DNA of 61,612 nt, taken from assembly GCA_030682175.1 (NCBI GenBank), contig JAUXOM010000084.1, positions 1 through 61,612 on the forward strand, in the 5' to 3' direction. A program made the position numbers and the translations under genes. Below the pieces are notes generated by a model, which had not been told where the DNA came from, ran no database searches, and saw only the letters and a list, made by a program, of their open reading frames with translations. Each line of letters opens with the position of its first letter. Position 1 is the stretch's first letter. Positions 1-10,187 of the stretch are shown here, piece by piece. The DNA comes from Rhodocyclaceae bacterium (lineage in GTDB: Bacteria > Pseudomonadota > Gammaproteobacteria > Burkholderiales > Rhodocyclaceae).

Positions 1-97
1 TCGGCGCCGCTCCGGGCTACGCCCTCCGCGTCACCAACAGCGCAAACAGGATCAACTACTTACCTGATCACCAATTTGCACAACTTGACGCACACAA

Positions 98-328
98 CTT
101 CTCGCCGCCGGGCCGCCCCAAGGCGAGGCGATACGCGGCGAAGCCGCAATCCGCGCCCAAATACGAACGGGGGCTCCCCGTAACAGACGAGCGCAGCGAC
201 AACAAGCGACACAGTCGCGCCGTTGCGGCGTAGGCTAATGCCGGCAAAGCCGGCGTTAAGCCGCGTAGCGGCGGCCGTAGGCAAAAACACAGTCACCTCC
301 CCGCGAGGGGAGGCTGGGAGGGGCGGGC
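98..328 (-). repeat. Family C repeat, copy C1, 3' of folB
   Basis: Read on the minus strand this element starts directly at the folB stop codon (TAG followed by GCCCGCCC). It runs through a terminator-like hairpin (CCTCCCC/GGGGAGG) followed by TGACTG, then a body with several short palindromes, and ends with the core hairpin at 101-127 (arms CTCGCC/GGCGAG around TTGGGGCGGCCCGGC). It is nearly identical in its central 100 bases to copy C2 in opposite orientation. The first 97 bases of the window hold no gene I can identify. Confidence 0.85.
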
Positions 329-679
329 CTATATTCTCGCTCTTTCGATCTGCACACCGACGCGCTTTACGCCGCGCGCGATGCCGACCTTGGCGATCGA
401 CACTTTCACCCACGGCGCGCGAAATTCGTCGAGCATGAGATTGATGAGGAACTCGCCCAGCGTTTCGAGCAGGTTGAAATGCCGCGCCGCGAGTTCGGCG
501 CGCACCCGCCCGATCACCACCGCGTAGTCGATGGTCTTGGCGATGTCGTCGTCCTGCGCCGCCTCGTCCGGCACGCCGAAGGTCAGCGTCAGGTCCAGGG
601 TCTGCGGCGCCGCCCGTTCGCGGTCGTAGATGCCGACATGCGCTTCGACGCGCATGTCCTCGATGAATATGAAGTCCAT
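329..679 (-). CDS. folB: Dihydroneopterin aldolase
   Basis: Folate biosynthesis enzyme that splits 7,8-dihydroneopterin to 6-hydroxymethyl-dihydropterin and glycolaldehyde in the cytoplasm. The 116-residue product has the family length, the N-terminal [12 protein letters not shown] signature and the C-terminal [20 protein letters not shown] segment that carries the conserved lysine. I start it at the ATG giving MDFIFIED; an upstream TTG would add five residues that fit the family less well. It is divergent from plsY, and almost all of the 115-base gap between them is a family B repeat. A family C repeat begins at its stop codon. Confidence 0.93.
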   Translation of the reverse strand: MDFIFIEDMRVEAHVGIYDRERAAPQTLDLTLTFGVPDEAAQDDDIAKTIDYAVVIGRVRAELAARHFNLLETLGEFLINLMLDEFRAPWVKVSIAKVGIARGVKRVGVQIERARI

Positions 680-692
680 AGTGTCGTCTCTC

Positions 693-775
693 AAGAAACA
701 CGAAGGGCCGCCCCGGGTGTTTCTTGGCCCCTTGAGGGGAGAAACGAGCGGAGCGAGGTTTTCGGGGTGGGCTCA
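693..775 (+). repeat. Family B repeat, copy B1, in the folB-plsY divergent promoter region
   Basis: An 83-base module: a 33-nt near-palindrome (arms AAGAAACAC/GTGTTTCTT around a GGGCCGCCCC-type centre), then a second palindrome GGCCCCTTGAGGGG, a short GAGCGGAGCGAG stretch and the tail TTTTCGGGGTGGGCTCA. The same order of parts occurs inside coaE and at the 5' end of the cobyric acid synthase gene. Here it fills nearly the entire space between the two divergent start codons, so any promoters for folB and plsY must lie in or overlap it. Confidence 0.85.
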
Positions 776-794
776 TTTACAATCCACGCATTCT

Positions 795-1430
795 ATGGAA
801 ACCTCTCTTCCCCTGCTCGCCTACCTCGCGCTCGGTTACCTGATCGGCTCGCTGCCGTTCGCGGTGATCGTTTCGAAGCTGTTCGGCCTGGCCGATCCGC
901 GCGGACACGGCTCGGGCAATCCCGGCGCTACCAACGTGCTCAGAACGGGCAACAAGTTCGCCGCGCTTTTAACGCTGCTGGGCGACGCCGCCAAGGGCTG
1001 GGTGGCGATGTGGCTGGTGGCAAAAGTCGGCGCTGGCGGGACGGCGCTCGCCGTGCCCGCCGCGTATATGGGTACGGCAGTTGCCTTTACCGGACTCGCC
1101 GCCTTCCTCGGTCACCTGTTCCCCGTCTTCCTGCGCTTCCGGGGCGGCAAGGGCGTCGCCACCGCCCTCGGCGTGCTGATCGGACTGGATGGCATGGTCG
1201 CCCTGATTGCGGTGCTCACCTGGGCCATTACCGCCGCCGTTTTCCGTTATTCCTCACTGGCCGCACTGGCCGCCGCCTGCGTTGCGCCGGGCGTGGCGTA
1301 TGCCCTGCATGGTCCGGATACGCTATTCCTGGTCATCGGCATCATGTGCCTGTTGCTGATCATGCGTCATCGGCCGAACATCCTGCGCCTCTTTGCCGGC
1401 ACCGAAAGTCGTATCGGCGGGAAGAAATAG
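795..1430 (+). CDS. plsY: Glycerol-3-phosphate acyltransferase PlsY
   Basis: Inner-membrane enzyme that transfers the acyl group of acyl-phosphate to glycerol-3-phosphate, the first step of phospholipid synthesis. The 211-residue protein is strongly hydrophobic with several membrane segments and carries the three family motifs: SGNPGATN near residues 40-47, [18 protein letters not shown] from about residue 106, and a C-terminal RHRPNI motif. ATG at 795 gives the usual [11 protein letters not shown]-type start. The loop between motifs 1 and 2 contains KVGAGGTA (residues 77-84), encoded by the short form of the family A repeat. The stop codon TAG runs straight into family C copy C2. Confidence 0.95.
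   Translation: METSLPLLAYLALGYLIGSLPFAVIVSKLFGLADPRGHGSGNPGATNVLRTGNKFAALLTLLGDAAKGWVAMWLVAKVGAGGTALAVPAAYMGTAVAFTGLAAFLGHLFPVFLRFRGGKGVATALGVLIGLDGMVALIAVLTWAITAAVFRYSSLAALAAACVAPGVAYALHGPDTLFLVIGIMCLLLIMRHRPNILRLFAGTESRIGGKK
1023..1046 (+). repeat. Family A short module inside plsY
   Basis: This 24-base stretch matches the recurring core AAGTCGGCGCTGGCGGGACG plus its flanks. It is read in frame as KVGAGGTA in a loop of PlsY that varies in length in the family, between two membrane segments. The same bases occur at many other places in the window, several of them non-coding, so this is a repeat and not PlsY homology. Confidence 0.75.
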
Positions 1431-1790
1431 GCCCGCCCTCCCCCGGCCCCTCCCTCGCGGGAGGGGTGACTGTTTTTTGCCTACGGCCGCCGCCAAGCGG
1501 CTTAACGCCGGCTTTGCCGGCATTAGCCTACGCCGCAACGGCGCGACTACGTCGCTTGTTGTCGCTGCGCTCGTCTGTTACGGGGCGCTCCCGTACATGC
1601 ATGGGAGCGGGTTGCGGCTGGCGCCGCGTGACGTCTCGCCTTGGGGCGGCCCGGCGGCGAGACTGATGGGGTTGGCTTTCTCCCCTCGCCCCGTGCGGAA
1701 GGGGCCGGGGGAGAGGGGGAGCCATCAGAATGCCCTTATCCCGCAAGCGGGAGAAGGGCGGCCCGGCGGCAAGGCTGCTGTGGTGTTCGA
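1431..1790 (+). repeat. Family C repeat, copy C2 (longest copy), between plsY and tsaD
   Basis: The 361 bases between plsY and tsaD contain no gene. They hold the most complete family C copy. In order: GCCCGCCC at the stop codon; hairpin CCCCTCCC/GGGAGGGG followed by TGACTGTTTTTT, which looks like an intrinsic terminator; palindromes CGCCGGCTTTGCCGGC and GCCGCAACGGC; and the core hairpin at 1633-1663 (arms GTCTCGCC/GGCGAGAC). A second module follows (1666-1785, GTTGGCTTTCTCCCCTCGCC and CCCGCAAGCGGGAGAAGGG) that recurs only in copy C5b. It is an inverted copy of C1, so the two flank folB-plsY. Confidence 0.88.
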
Positions 1791-1791
1791 T

Positions 1792-2814
1792 TCAAAGTTC
1801 CTGTAGCGGCCAGCGCGGCCGCACGGCGAATCCGCCGGCGCGCTGCTGCTCCACCGCAGCGTAACCACCGGCCAACCAGCGCTGGGCAGCGGCAAATGCA
1901 ATCATCGCCCCGTTGTCGGTACATAACGCCAGCGCCGGGTAACAGACGCGCACTCCCTGACGCTTGCCGGCTTCATCCAGCCGTTGCCGCAACCGCCGGT
2001 TGGCGCCCACGCCACCGGCGACGACCAGTGTGGAAAGTCGGCGCTGGCGACACGCCGCCAGTGCCTTGGTCGCCAGCACCTCGGTGGCCGCTTCCTGAAA
2101 TTCGGCAGCCAGATCGGCCTGGTCCTGATGCGCCAGCGCAGACGCTCGTACCGCCGTCAATACGGCAGTCTTGAGGCCGGAAAAACTGAAGTTGAAATCG
2201 CCGCTGGCCAGCATCGGGCGCGGCAACTTGAAACGGCCCGCCACTCCGGCCTCGGCCAATTTTGCCAGCGCCGGTCCGCCCGGATAGCCGAGGCCGAGCA
2301 GTTGCGCCGTCTTGTCGAAGGCTTCACCGGCCGCGTCGTCGAGCGATTCGCCCATCAGCTCGTAAGCGCCCACTTGCTCAACGCACATGATCTGCGTGTG
2401 GCCGCCGGAGACCAGCAGGGCGATGAAGGGAAAGTGCGCCGGATCGTCGGCCAGCAACGGCGAAAGCAGATGGCCTTCAAGATGATGCACCGGCAGCGCC
2501 GGCACGCCGAGCGACATGGCCAGCCCTGCGCCAAAACTGGCGCCCGTCAGCAAGGCCCCGGCCAGCCCCGGCCCTGCCGTATAAGCCACCGCGCCAATGG
2601 CTTCCTTGCTGATGCCGGCCTCGGCCAGGACATGGGCGAGCAGCGGTGCCAGCCGTTTGATATGGTCGCGCGAGGCCAGCTCGGGCACCACGCCGCCATA
2701 TTCCTCGTGCATCGTCACCTGCGAATGGATGGCATGCGCCAGCAGGCCGCGCGCCGTGTCGTAGAGCGCAATCCCGGTTTCGTCGCAGGAGGTTTCGATG
2801 CCCAGCACAATCAT
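1792..2814 (-). CDS. tsaD: tRNA N6-adenosine threonylcarbamoyltransferase
   Basis: Catalytic subunit of the t6A complex, which transfers the threonylcarbamoyl group from TC-AMP to A37 of ANN-decoding tRNAs. The 340-residue protein has the ASKHA-fold start [14 protein letters not shown], the metal-binding HLEGH motif (residues 111-115), the SGGHT signature and a GGVGAN motif near the C-terminus. The open frame extends 24 codons upstream, but the ATG at 2814 gives the universal family N-terminus. It lies convergent with plsY, separated only by the family C repeat. Confidence 0.96.
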   Translation of the reverse strand: MIVLGIETSCDETGIALYDTARGLLAHAIHSQVTMHEEYGGVVPELASRDHIKRLAPLLAHVLAEAGISKEAIGAVAYTAGPGLAGALLTGASFGAGLAMSLGVPALPVHHLEGHLLSPLLADDPAHFPFIALLVSGGHTQIMCVEQVGAYELMGESLDDAAGEAFDKTAQLLGLGYPGGPALAKLAEAGVAGRFKLPRPMLASGDFNFSFSGLKTAVLTAVRASALAHQDQADLAAEFQEAATEVLATKALAACRQRRLSTLVVAGGVGANRRLRQRLDEAGKRQGVRVCYPALALCTDNGAMIAFAAAQRWLAGGYAAVEQQRAGGFAVRPRWPLQEL

Positions 2815-3077
2815 TTTCTTTGCATTTCCTGGCAAATAGATGCGGGGCGCCGGTGTCCAGGCGAGCACGCTCGGAAAGATTGCCACCCCGGTTGCCAGGG
2901 TGTCCCGGCATGATTTTAGCCGTTCGCCAGGAGATTCCAGCAGAAGGGAAGATTACGGTCCGGCCGCGCCATGCAAAGTAATTATTTTTCGCCGCACCAA
3001 GGGCGCGCATAATTTGTTTGCCCTGCCCGTGCCAGCGGCGCTAGGATGTCTCCCTGATCCTGTTCAGCCCGAGCACC

Positions 3078-6000
3078 GTGAACCGACTCCCGCTTTCCAG
3101 CCTGCAAGTCCGCCTGATTCTGGGCGTTACCCTGCTGGTTCTCGCCAGCCTCTGGGGCTTCGCACTGCTGCTGGAACGGCAACAAACGGCCCTGCTCAAA
3201 CAGTTGCTGAGCGAACAGCAGCGCGCGACCATCGACTATGTCGCCGCAGACATCGACCAGCGGCTGCACCGCCGCCTCGGCATCCTGGCGGAAGCCGCCA
3301 GCGTCGTCCCGCTCGAACAGCTCGACGATCCCGCCCGCCTTGAGGACATGCTGCGCGAGCGGCCGAACCTGCTCAGGCTCTTCGATGGCGGCATCATCAT
3401 CGTCAAACCCGACGGCGCGGGCGCCTTCGCCGACTATCCGCCCGTGCCGGGCCGGCGCGAGCATGGCTTCGAGCACTTCGCCGCGGTTGCCGATGTCATC
3501 CGCACCGGTCGGCCGGCGGTGGGCAAGCCCTTCATCGCGCCCCTGCTCGGCAAGCCGGTGCTTGGTTTTGCCATGCCGCTGCGCGACAAGGACGGCCGCC
3601 TGGCGGCGATACTCGCTGGCGTCAGTTCATTGCAGGCACCCGACCTGCTCGGCATCGTCAACCAGCAGCGCTATGGCAAGACCGGCGATCTCTTGGTGAT
3701 CGCTCCGCAGCACGGGATGGTGGTGATCGGCACCAATCCGGCCGACATGCTGCGCGCACTGCCGCCGCCGGGCGTGAATGTCATGGTCGACCGCTTTCGC
3801 GCCGGTGATGAGGGTTCGGGGGTCAGCATCAACCTCAAGGGCGTCGAGCAACTGGTGTCGGGGCGGCGCTTGTCGACGGTCGAAGGCTGGTTCGTCGTGG
3901 CGCGGCTGCCGACCGCGGAGGCCTTCGCGCCCATCGCGGCCTTGCGTCAGCTGGTGTTCGGCGGCGCCTTGGTGCTGTCGCTGCTGGTGGCGGCGCTGGC
4001 GACGCTGTGGGTGCGCCGCGCGCTGGCACCCTTGCAGGAGGCGACGAGGGCGCTCGACGCAATTTCCGCTGGCACGGCCCCGCTGCAAGCACTGCCGGTA
4101 GCGCGGCAGGACGAGGTCGGTCGCCTGGTGGAAAGCTTCAATCGCCTGCAGCAACGGCTGCTGCTACGCGAGACCGAGATGTCGCTGGCGCAGGAGCGCT
4201 TTGCCGTCGCCTTCCGCGCCAGCCCGATCGCCGCCTCGATCGGGCGCGCCGCCGATGGCCGGCTCATCGAGGTCAACGACAAGTGGCTGCGCGATTTCGG
4301 CTGGAGTCGGGCTGAGCTTATCGGCAAAACCGCGCTGGACATCGGCATCTGGCCGGACGCGGCGACACGCCAGGCCATGATCGAAGCGCTGCGCCGGACA
4401 GGCAGCATCTTCGATCACCTCACGCGCTGGCGGCGCAAAGACGGCATGCTGCGCGACGTCAGCATCTCCGCCGAGATCACTGAAGTGAACAGCGAGCCCT
4501 GCGTGCTGGCGTTCGCAACCGATGTGACCGAGCGGCTGCGGGTCGAGCGGGCGCTGGCCGAGAGCGAGGCGCGCAACCGCCGCATCGTCGAAACGGCCAA
4601 CGAAGGCATCTGGGTCATCGACCCGGACAGCCGCGTGAGCTTCGTGAACCAGCGCATGTCGGACATGCTGGGCTACGCTCAGGCAGAGATCCTCGGCCGG
4701 CGGGCGGAAGATTTTTTCTATGCGGAAGACCTCACCGCGCATCGCCAGCACATGGCGTTGCGCGCGAACGGCCTGGGCAGCAGCTACGAGAGACGCTTCA
4801 TGCGCCAGGACGGCAGCGAGTTATGGACGCAGGTGTCGGGTACTGCCATCATGAATCCGGATGGCAGCTTTGGCGGCGCCTTCGGCATGTTCACCGACAT
4901 CAGCCACCTCAAGGCGCAGCAGCGCCAACTCGAACACCTCGCCCACTATGACGCGCTGACCGGCATTCCCAACCGCGTGCTGCTGGCCGACCGCATGCAA
5001 CTGGCACTGGCCCAGGCGCGCCGCACCGAGCGACTGATGGCGGTCTGCTACGTCGATCTCGACGGCTTCAAGCCGATCAACGATGACTTCGGCCATGAGG
5101 CCGGCGACCGCCTGCTGGTGGAAATCGCCCAGCGCCTGCGCGAGGGCCTGCGCGGCGGCGATACCGTGGCGCGGCTGGGCGGCGACGAGTTCGTGCTGCT
5201 GCTGGGCATCGATCAACGCGAGGAGTGCGACACGGCGATGCGCCGGGTGCTCGATGCCATCGCCCGGCCGCTGACCGTGGCCGGCAGCCCGGTGACGATC
5301 TCGGCCAGCATCGGCTGACCCTCTTTCCGCTCGACGACGCCGATCCCGACACCCTGCTGCGCCATGCCGACCAGGCGATGTACGGTGCCAAGCAGGAAGG
5401 CCGCAACCGCTACCACTTATTCGATCCGCAGCGCGACCGCGCGGTGCGCGCCCACCGCCTGGCACAGGACCGCATTGCCGTGGCGCTCGCCGCAGAAGAA
5501 TTCGTGCTGCATTACCAGCCCAAGGTGAATATGCGCCAGGGCAGCGTGATCGGCGTCGAGGCGTTGATCCGCTGGCAGCATCCGCAGCGCGGCCTGCTGC
5601 CGCCGCTCGACTTCCTGCCGCTGATCGAGGACACCGACCTGATCGTGGCGGTCGGCGAATGGGTCATCGACGCCGCGCTGCGGCAGTGGCAGCTTTGGCA
5701 GGAGCAGGGCCTGGACCTGACGGTGAGCGTCAACATCGCCGCCCGCCACCTGTCGCGCGAAAACTTCGTGGCGCGCCTGGCCGAGTTGCTGCGCGCGCAT
5801 CCGGCAGTGCCGCCGCACCGCCTCGAACTGGAGGTGCTGGAGACGGCGGCGCTGGAGGACATCGGGCGCGTCGCCGCCATCATCGAGGAATGCCGCACGC
5901 TGGGCGTGTCCTTCGCCCTCGACGACTTCGGCACCGGCTATTCCTCGCTGACCTACATCAAGCGCCTGCCGGCGGAAACACTCAAGATCGACCAGTCATT

Positions 6001-6307
6001 CGTCCGCAACATGCTGCGCGATCCCGAGGACTGCGCCATCGTCGAGGGCGTCATCGGTCTCGCGCGGGTATTCCACCGGGCTGTCGTGGCCGAGGGCGTC
6101 GAGACCATCGAACACGGCGCGCTGCTGCTCCGCCTCGGTTGCGACATTGCCCAGGGCTACGGCATCGCGCGACCGATGCCGGCCGCCGCGCTGATCGACT
6201 GGGTGCGCAACTGGCGGCCCGATCCGGCCTGGGTGGCCAATGCCGGCCCGACCGGCTCCGGTGACGACCGGCCGCTGGCAATCGCCACGGCCGGGCAGCG
6301 CCGCTGA
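3078..6307 (+). pseudogene. Sensor-HAMP-PAS-PAS-GGDEF-EAL protein, frameshifted within GGDEF
   Basis: A c-di-GMP synthesis/degradation protein split over two frames. The first frame (GTG at 3078 to TGA at 5316-5318, 746 residues) has an N-terminal membrane segment, a periplasmic sensor, a second membrane segment near residue 290, a HAMP-like stretch, two PAS domains and a GGDEF domain with an intact GGDEF motif (residues 701-705). It stops right after TISASIG. The normal continuation (LTLFPLDDADPDTLLRHADQ) follows in the -1 frame and leads into a full EAL domain (EALIRW, DDFGTGYSSL, KIDQSFV) ending at 6307. Loss of one base at about 5315 explains this. No slippery heptamer is visible, so a true mutation or an assembly error is more likely than programmed frameshifting. 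Confidence 0.85.
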
Positions 6308-6366
6308 GTCGAGGAAGTCGCGGCCTGTCTCCGCGACAACGCCAGCGCACCGGAAACCGATCCCCG

Positions 6367-9171
6367 CTACTTTTCTGCCGCGCCAACGGAATTCAGGCTT
6401 CTCCCTGCCAGCGGCTGTTCCAGCATGGCCCGCGCCTGCTCCGCCGGAACGGCCGGACTGTAGAAATAACCCTGGATCGTGTCGCAATCCTTCTGGCGCA
6501 GGAAATCCAGTTGCGCCGCGGTCTCGACGCCTTCTGCGACAACAGCCAGCTTCAGGCTGTGCGACATGGCGATGATCGCGGTAGTGATCTCGGCGTCATG
6601 GTGGTCGGTCTCGATGTCCTTGATGAAACAGCGATCCACCTTGACGCTATCCAGCGGAAAGTTCTTGAGATAAAACAGCGAGGAATAGCCGGTGCCGAAA
6701 TCGTCAATGGAAAGCTTGATTCCGGCCATTTTCAATTCCTTCAGCCGCGTGACGGCTTCCTCCGCATTGGCTGCCAGAATGCTTTCCGTCAGTTCCAGTT
6801 CGAGGAACTGCGGCGCCAGTCCGGTGTCCTGCAGTACCTGCTTCACCTCGGCCGGCAGCGTCGGCCGCATGAATTGCGCATGGGCGATGTTTACCGCAAC
6901 CACGACCTTGGCCAAACCCGCTTGTTGCCAGGCCTGGTTCTGCCGGCAGGCCTCGCGCATGACCCAGTCGCCAATCGCGACGATCAGGCCGGTTTCTTCG
7001 GCGAGCGGCAGGAACTCCAGCGGCGGAATCATCCCCCGGCCGGGGTGATGCCAGCGAATCAAGGCCTCGAAGCCCGTCACCTCGCCCGTCCTGACAGACA
7101 CTTGCGGCTGATAATGAAGCACCAGTTCCCGGCGTTCCAGGGCGTGACGCAGATCGGCTTCGAGGCTGAAGCGTTCCTGGGTACGCTGATCGGTCTCCAT
7201 GCTGTAAAAGCCGTAATTGTTCTTGCCCTGGGTTTTCACCCGGTACATGGCCGAATCGGCCTTTTTCATCAGCACTTCCGGGGTCGTGCCATCTTCCGGA
7301 AACATGCTGATGCCGATACTCGTGCTCGCAAAAAATTCGGACTGGCCCAGGGTGAACGGTTTGTGGAAAACCTTGAGCAAACGGCTGGCCATCAGCTCTA
7401 CGGCATTGCTGTCCTTGATCTCGCTGGCGATGATGAGGAACTCGTCGCCACCCAGGCGTCCGACAACATCGCTGCCGCGCAAGCCCTCCTTCAAGCGCTC
7501 CGCCACTTCCCGCAACAGTCCGTCGCCGACATCATGACCGAGGGTGTCGTTCACAATCTTGAAGCGGTCGAGGTCCAGGAACATCACGGCCAGGGTTTGC
7601 CCGCCTTGTGCGGCAAATTCAAGTGCCGATTCCAAATAGTCGATCAGCATTATCCGGTTCGGCAAACCGGTCAGGGCATCATGGGTCGCCTGCCAGGACA
7701 TTTGCTGGCTAAGCTTGCGGGCGCTGCTGACATCATGGAAGACCAGGACGACGCCGGTGACCTGCCCGTTCTTATCCCGGATCGGCGCCGCCGATTCGTT
7801 GATGGCAATGTTCTCGCCGTTGCGGTTGGTGAATATCGTGTTTTCCTGGCGCATGAACGGCAAACCGTTGCCCAGGCACAGGAGCACCGGATTGGCGACC
7901 TCTTGCAGGGTCTTCTCATCGAAAATCTTGAACAAGTCGGTGATCGGCTTGCCGACGGCCTCCTGTTCCGACCACCCGCTCAGGTGCTCGGCAACCGGGT
8001 TCAGATAATCGATGACACCCTGTGCATCGGCGGTGATCACGCCATCGGCAATCGATTCCAGCGTCACTTGGGCACGGTCTTTTGCGGTAGCCAACTCCTG
8101 CGTTCTCAGTTCGACAAGTTGTTCGATCTCCTGATTGCGCCGCGTCAAGTCGTCGGCCCGTGCCTGGGTTGATCGGGCCAGGGACCACAGCAACCAGGTA
8201 AACAGCGAACCGGCAAGCAGCACCACGAACAGCAGCCGATAGTTGAGGTCTTCCCAGTGCAGGTACCGCTGATACTTGAAGACATAGTGCTGTTCGCCAA
8301 TCAACACGTCGCGCTCCCGCTTGAGCACCCCAAACAGCCAGGGGCCGTCCTTCACGCCGGTCGCCGCTTCGTAATTGAGCAGGCCAACCCGTTTGCCTGG
8401 ATCGAGTATCGGGCGGGCCGCTACCGCAACGGACACCCGATGATCTATCTTGTCCAGTGACAGGAGCTTTTGCGCATTCACCTTGATGGCGACGAAGCCG
8501 CTGATCAGCTTTCTGCGCTCCGCCACCGCATTCAGACTCGCTGTCGGCTTATCCGCATAAATTGCCCTGAACACCAGATACTCGTCAACTTGAGGCGCCT
8601 GGGTAGGTATGGCTGCCGTGGCAACTCCGCTGTCGATCGCCTGCTGGAGATAAACCTGCATTTCGGCTTGCTCGAAGAGGTCCAGGCCAAGTTGCTGTGA
8701 TGCCAAAGGCGAGAATGGTTCGAAATACACGATCGGGAAATAGCGCGGCCGACGTTCGGCCGGGACGTACTTGCCATCGCTGAACGTGTTGATGCTGAAG
8801 GTCGGGTAGCCTTCTTCGCGTTGGGTTTTTTCGAAGTAGTCCCGTTCATCGTCCGCAATGTAGGGCAGGTACATGACGGCCTTGATGAAGGAATAATTCG
8901 CCACGGTATCGCTGCCAATGACCTGGAATTCATCGGCACCCACGGCACTGGAAGCGTCGAACAGCATGCGCATGCCGTGCAGCACTTCGTCCGCCGCGGC
9001 AAGGCGCTGCACCAGGTTGTCCTTGATCGCGCCTATTTCAACTCCGAAGGCGGCCTCCTCATCCTGCAGCAGATTCATGAAGGCGAGGCTCGCGGCCGCG
9101 GCAGTGATCACGCAGCCCAGCGCGAGCGCTGCGCCCGTCAGCGAGAAGATGCCGGGCCGGCGCCAACGCAT
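6367..9171 (-). CDS. CHASE-PAS-GGDEF-EAL c-di-GMP regulator
   Basis: Membrane-bound protein of 934 residues. Membrane segments at about residues 7-30 and 320-340 enclose a periplasmic CHASE-type ligand-binding domain. A PAS domain, a GGDEF domain with intact LGGDEF and an EAL domain with EALIRWHHP, DDFGTGYSS and KVDRCF follow, so both diguanylate cyclase and phosphodiesterase activity are possible. The ATG at 9171 overlaps the TGA of the upstream binding-protein gene by one base (TGATG), which implies translational coupling. The pairing suggests that the periplasmic binding protein supplies the ligand signal; that is inference. It converges with the frameshifted GGDEF-EAL gene, leaving only 59 bases between them. 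Confidence 0.9.
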   Translation of the reverse strand: MRWRRPGIFSLTGAALALGCVITAAAASLAFMNLLQDEEAAFGVEIGAIKDNLVQRLAAADEVLHGMRMLFDASSAVGADEFQVIGSDTVANYSFIKAVMYLPYIADDERDYFEKTQREEGYPTFSINTFSDGKYVPAERRPRYFPIVYFEPFSPLASQQLGLDLFEQAEMQVYLQQAIDSGVATAAIPTQAPQVDEYLVFRAIYADKPTASLNAVAERRKLISGFVAIKVNAQKLLSLDKIDHRVSVAVAARPILDPGKRVGLLNYEAATGVKDGPWLFGVLKRERDVLIGEQHYVFKYQRYLHWEDLNYRLLFVVLLAGSLFTWLLWSLARSTQARADDLTRRNQEIEQLVELRTQELATAKDRAQVTLESIADGVITADAQGVIDYLNPVAEHLSGWSEQEAVGKPITDLFKIFDEKTLQEVANPVLLCLGNGLPFMRQENTIFTNRNGENIAINESAAPIRDKNGQVTGVVLVFHDVSSARKLSQQMSWQATHDALTGLPNRIMLIDYLESALEFAAQGGQTLAVMFLDLDRFKIVNDTLGHDVGDGLLREVAERLKEGLRGSDVVGRLGGDEFLIIASEIKDSNAVELMASRLLKVFHKPFTLGQSEFFASTSIGISMFPEDGTTPEVLMKKADSAMYRVKTQGKNNYGFYSMETDQRTQERFSLEADLRHALERRELVLHYQPQVSVRTGEVTGFEALIRWHHPGRGMIPPLEFLPLAEETGLIVAIGDWVMREACRQNQAWQQAGLAKVVVAVNIAHAQFMRPTLPAEVKQVLQDTGLAPQFLELELTESILAANAEEAVTRLKELKMAGIKLSIDDFGTGYSSLFYLKNFPLDSVKVDRCFIKDIETDHHDAEITTAIIAMSHSLKLAVVAEGVETAAQLDFLRQKDCDTIQGYFYSPAVPAEQARAMLEQPLAGRSLNSVGAAEK

Positions 9172-10187
9172 CAAGGCTGGCCCACTTTCACGGCGCCATG
9201 CACCAGACGGGGCGGCAGCTGGATTTTCGCCCTGGCCGCCAGATCCACATTGACATAGGTCTGCCAGCGGCGGTTTGCCACGATGGGCAGCGTGTCCGGC
9301 TTGATGCCACTCAGGACGCTTTGTGCCAGTTGCGCCGCCCATTCGCCCTGCTCCTCGGCGATCTTGGTCATGGCCAGCACGGCATAGGGTGCCATCCAGT
9401 CATAGTTGGTGACGACCAGCTTTTTCACGCTGGAAAACACACTTTGATGAGCGCTGGCACTGTTCCAGTCCATGATCCCCGCATTGGTTCCCAGCACGAC
9501 AAAATCGGCCTGCTGGGCGGCGGCAAAGGCCAACTGCCAGGCCGCCAGCGTCCTGACGAAAACCGGTGACAGTTCGATGTTGCCCTTGGCGTAGGCCTCG
9601 CGATTCTCCTCGAACTCCTTGTGCTGGGTCATCACGTCGGCCGCCAGGTAGATCCCCGTCCTGGCGGTGGGCAGGAGGCCGCGTATTTCCTTTACAAGTG
9701 ACTTGATCGGGGCGCTTTCGATCATCCCCGTCACGTTGGAATAAGGGTAGCCGTAATCCTTCACCGTCCAGTTGACGCCGCAAAAGACAAATGGAACTGC
9801 CGCATTCCTGAAATGGGGCATGATCAAATACAGCGATGCCGGGTCGTCGCAGGCGATGACCACGTCGGGACGCGTTTGCTCGATGAGTTGCCTGGCCTCG
9901 CGGGCCTTGCGCCGTGCGAATTCGGGCGATGTGTTGCGGTTGGTGTCCATATAGAACCGGGACAGTTCGCACTTCCCTTGCAAGCCCGCCTCCAGGCCCC
10001 GCTCAATGCCATCGTTCCACTCGTAGCCCTTGTGGTAGGAAGAGACATACAGGCACTTGGCGGCGCTGGCCTCCGACGCATAAACCAGACCGGTTGCCAG
10101 CACTGCAATCAGGCCGATGGCGCGGCGCCAGGTGGCGCTCGCCAGCTTGTTCCCATGCGGTACATGGGATGTACACCACTGGAACAT
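9171..10187 (-). CDS. Periplasmic ABC-type substrate-binding protein
   Basis: A 338-residue secreted protein of the ABC_sub_bind (TrpX-like) type with a signal peptide at residues 1-40 (hydrophobic run before ASEASA). The start at 10187 is fixed by a strong GGAGGT five bases upstream. The mature part contains the motifs typical of the family, such as YVSSYHKGYEWNDGI near its start, VVIACDDPASLYL and FVFCGVNW. No permease or ATPase gene lies nearby; the next gene, in the same transcript, is a CHASE-GGDEF-EAL protein. That arrangement points to sensing and not transport. The ligand is unknown. Confidence 0.8.
   Translation of the reverse strand: MFQWCTSHVPHGNKLASATWRRAIGLIAVLATGLVYASEASAAKCLYVSSYHKGYEWNDGIERGLEAGLQGKCELSRFYMDTNRNTSPEFARRKAREARQLIEQTRPDVVIACDDPASLYLIMPHFRNAAVPFVFCGVNWTVKDYGYPYSNVTGMIESAPIKSLVKEIRGLLPTARTGIYLAADVMTQHKEFEENREAYAKGNIELSPVFVRTLAAWQLAFAAAQQADFVVLGTNAGIMDWNSASAHQSVFSSVKKLVVTNYDWMAPYAVLAMTKIAEEQGEWAAQLAQSVLSGIKPDTLPIVANRRWQTYVNVDLAARAKIQLPPRLVHGAVKVGQP

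Noticed and set aside
1-97. 3' end of an upstream gene at the left edge
   Set aside because: Open in one frame, but too short to assign and partly repeat-like.
60-776. 238-codon minus-strand frame at the left edge
   Set aside because: Mostly family C repeat read as protein, plus folB in the wrong frame.
479-1666. Long plus-strand open frame across folB and plsY
   Set aside because: It is a shadow of folB and plsY in another frame, with Arg/Pro-rich composition and no family resemblance.
5300-5330. Programmed -1 frameshift site
   Set aside because: No slippery X-XXY-YYZ heptamer and no clear downstream pseudoknot; a simple base loss fits better.
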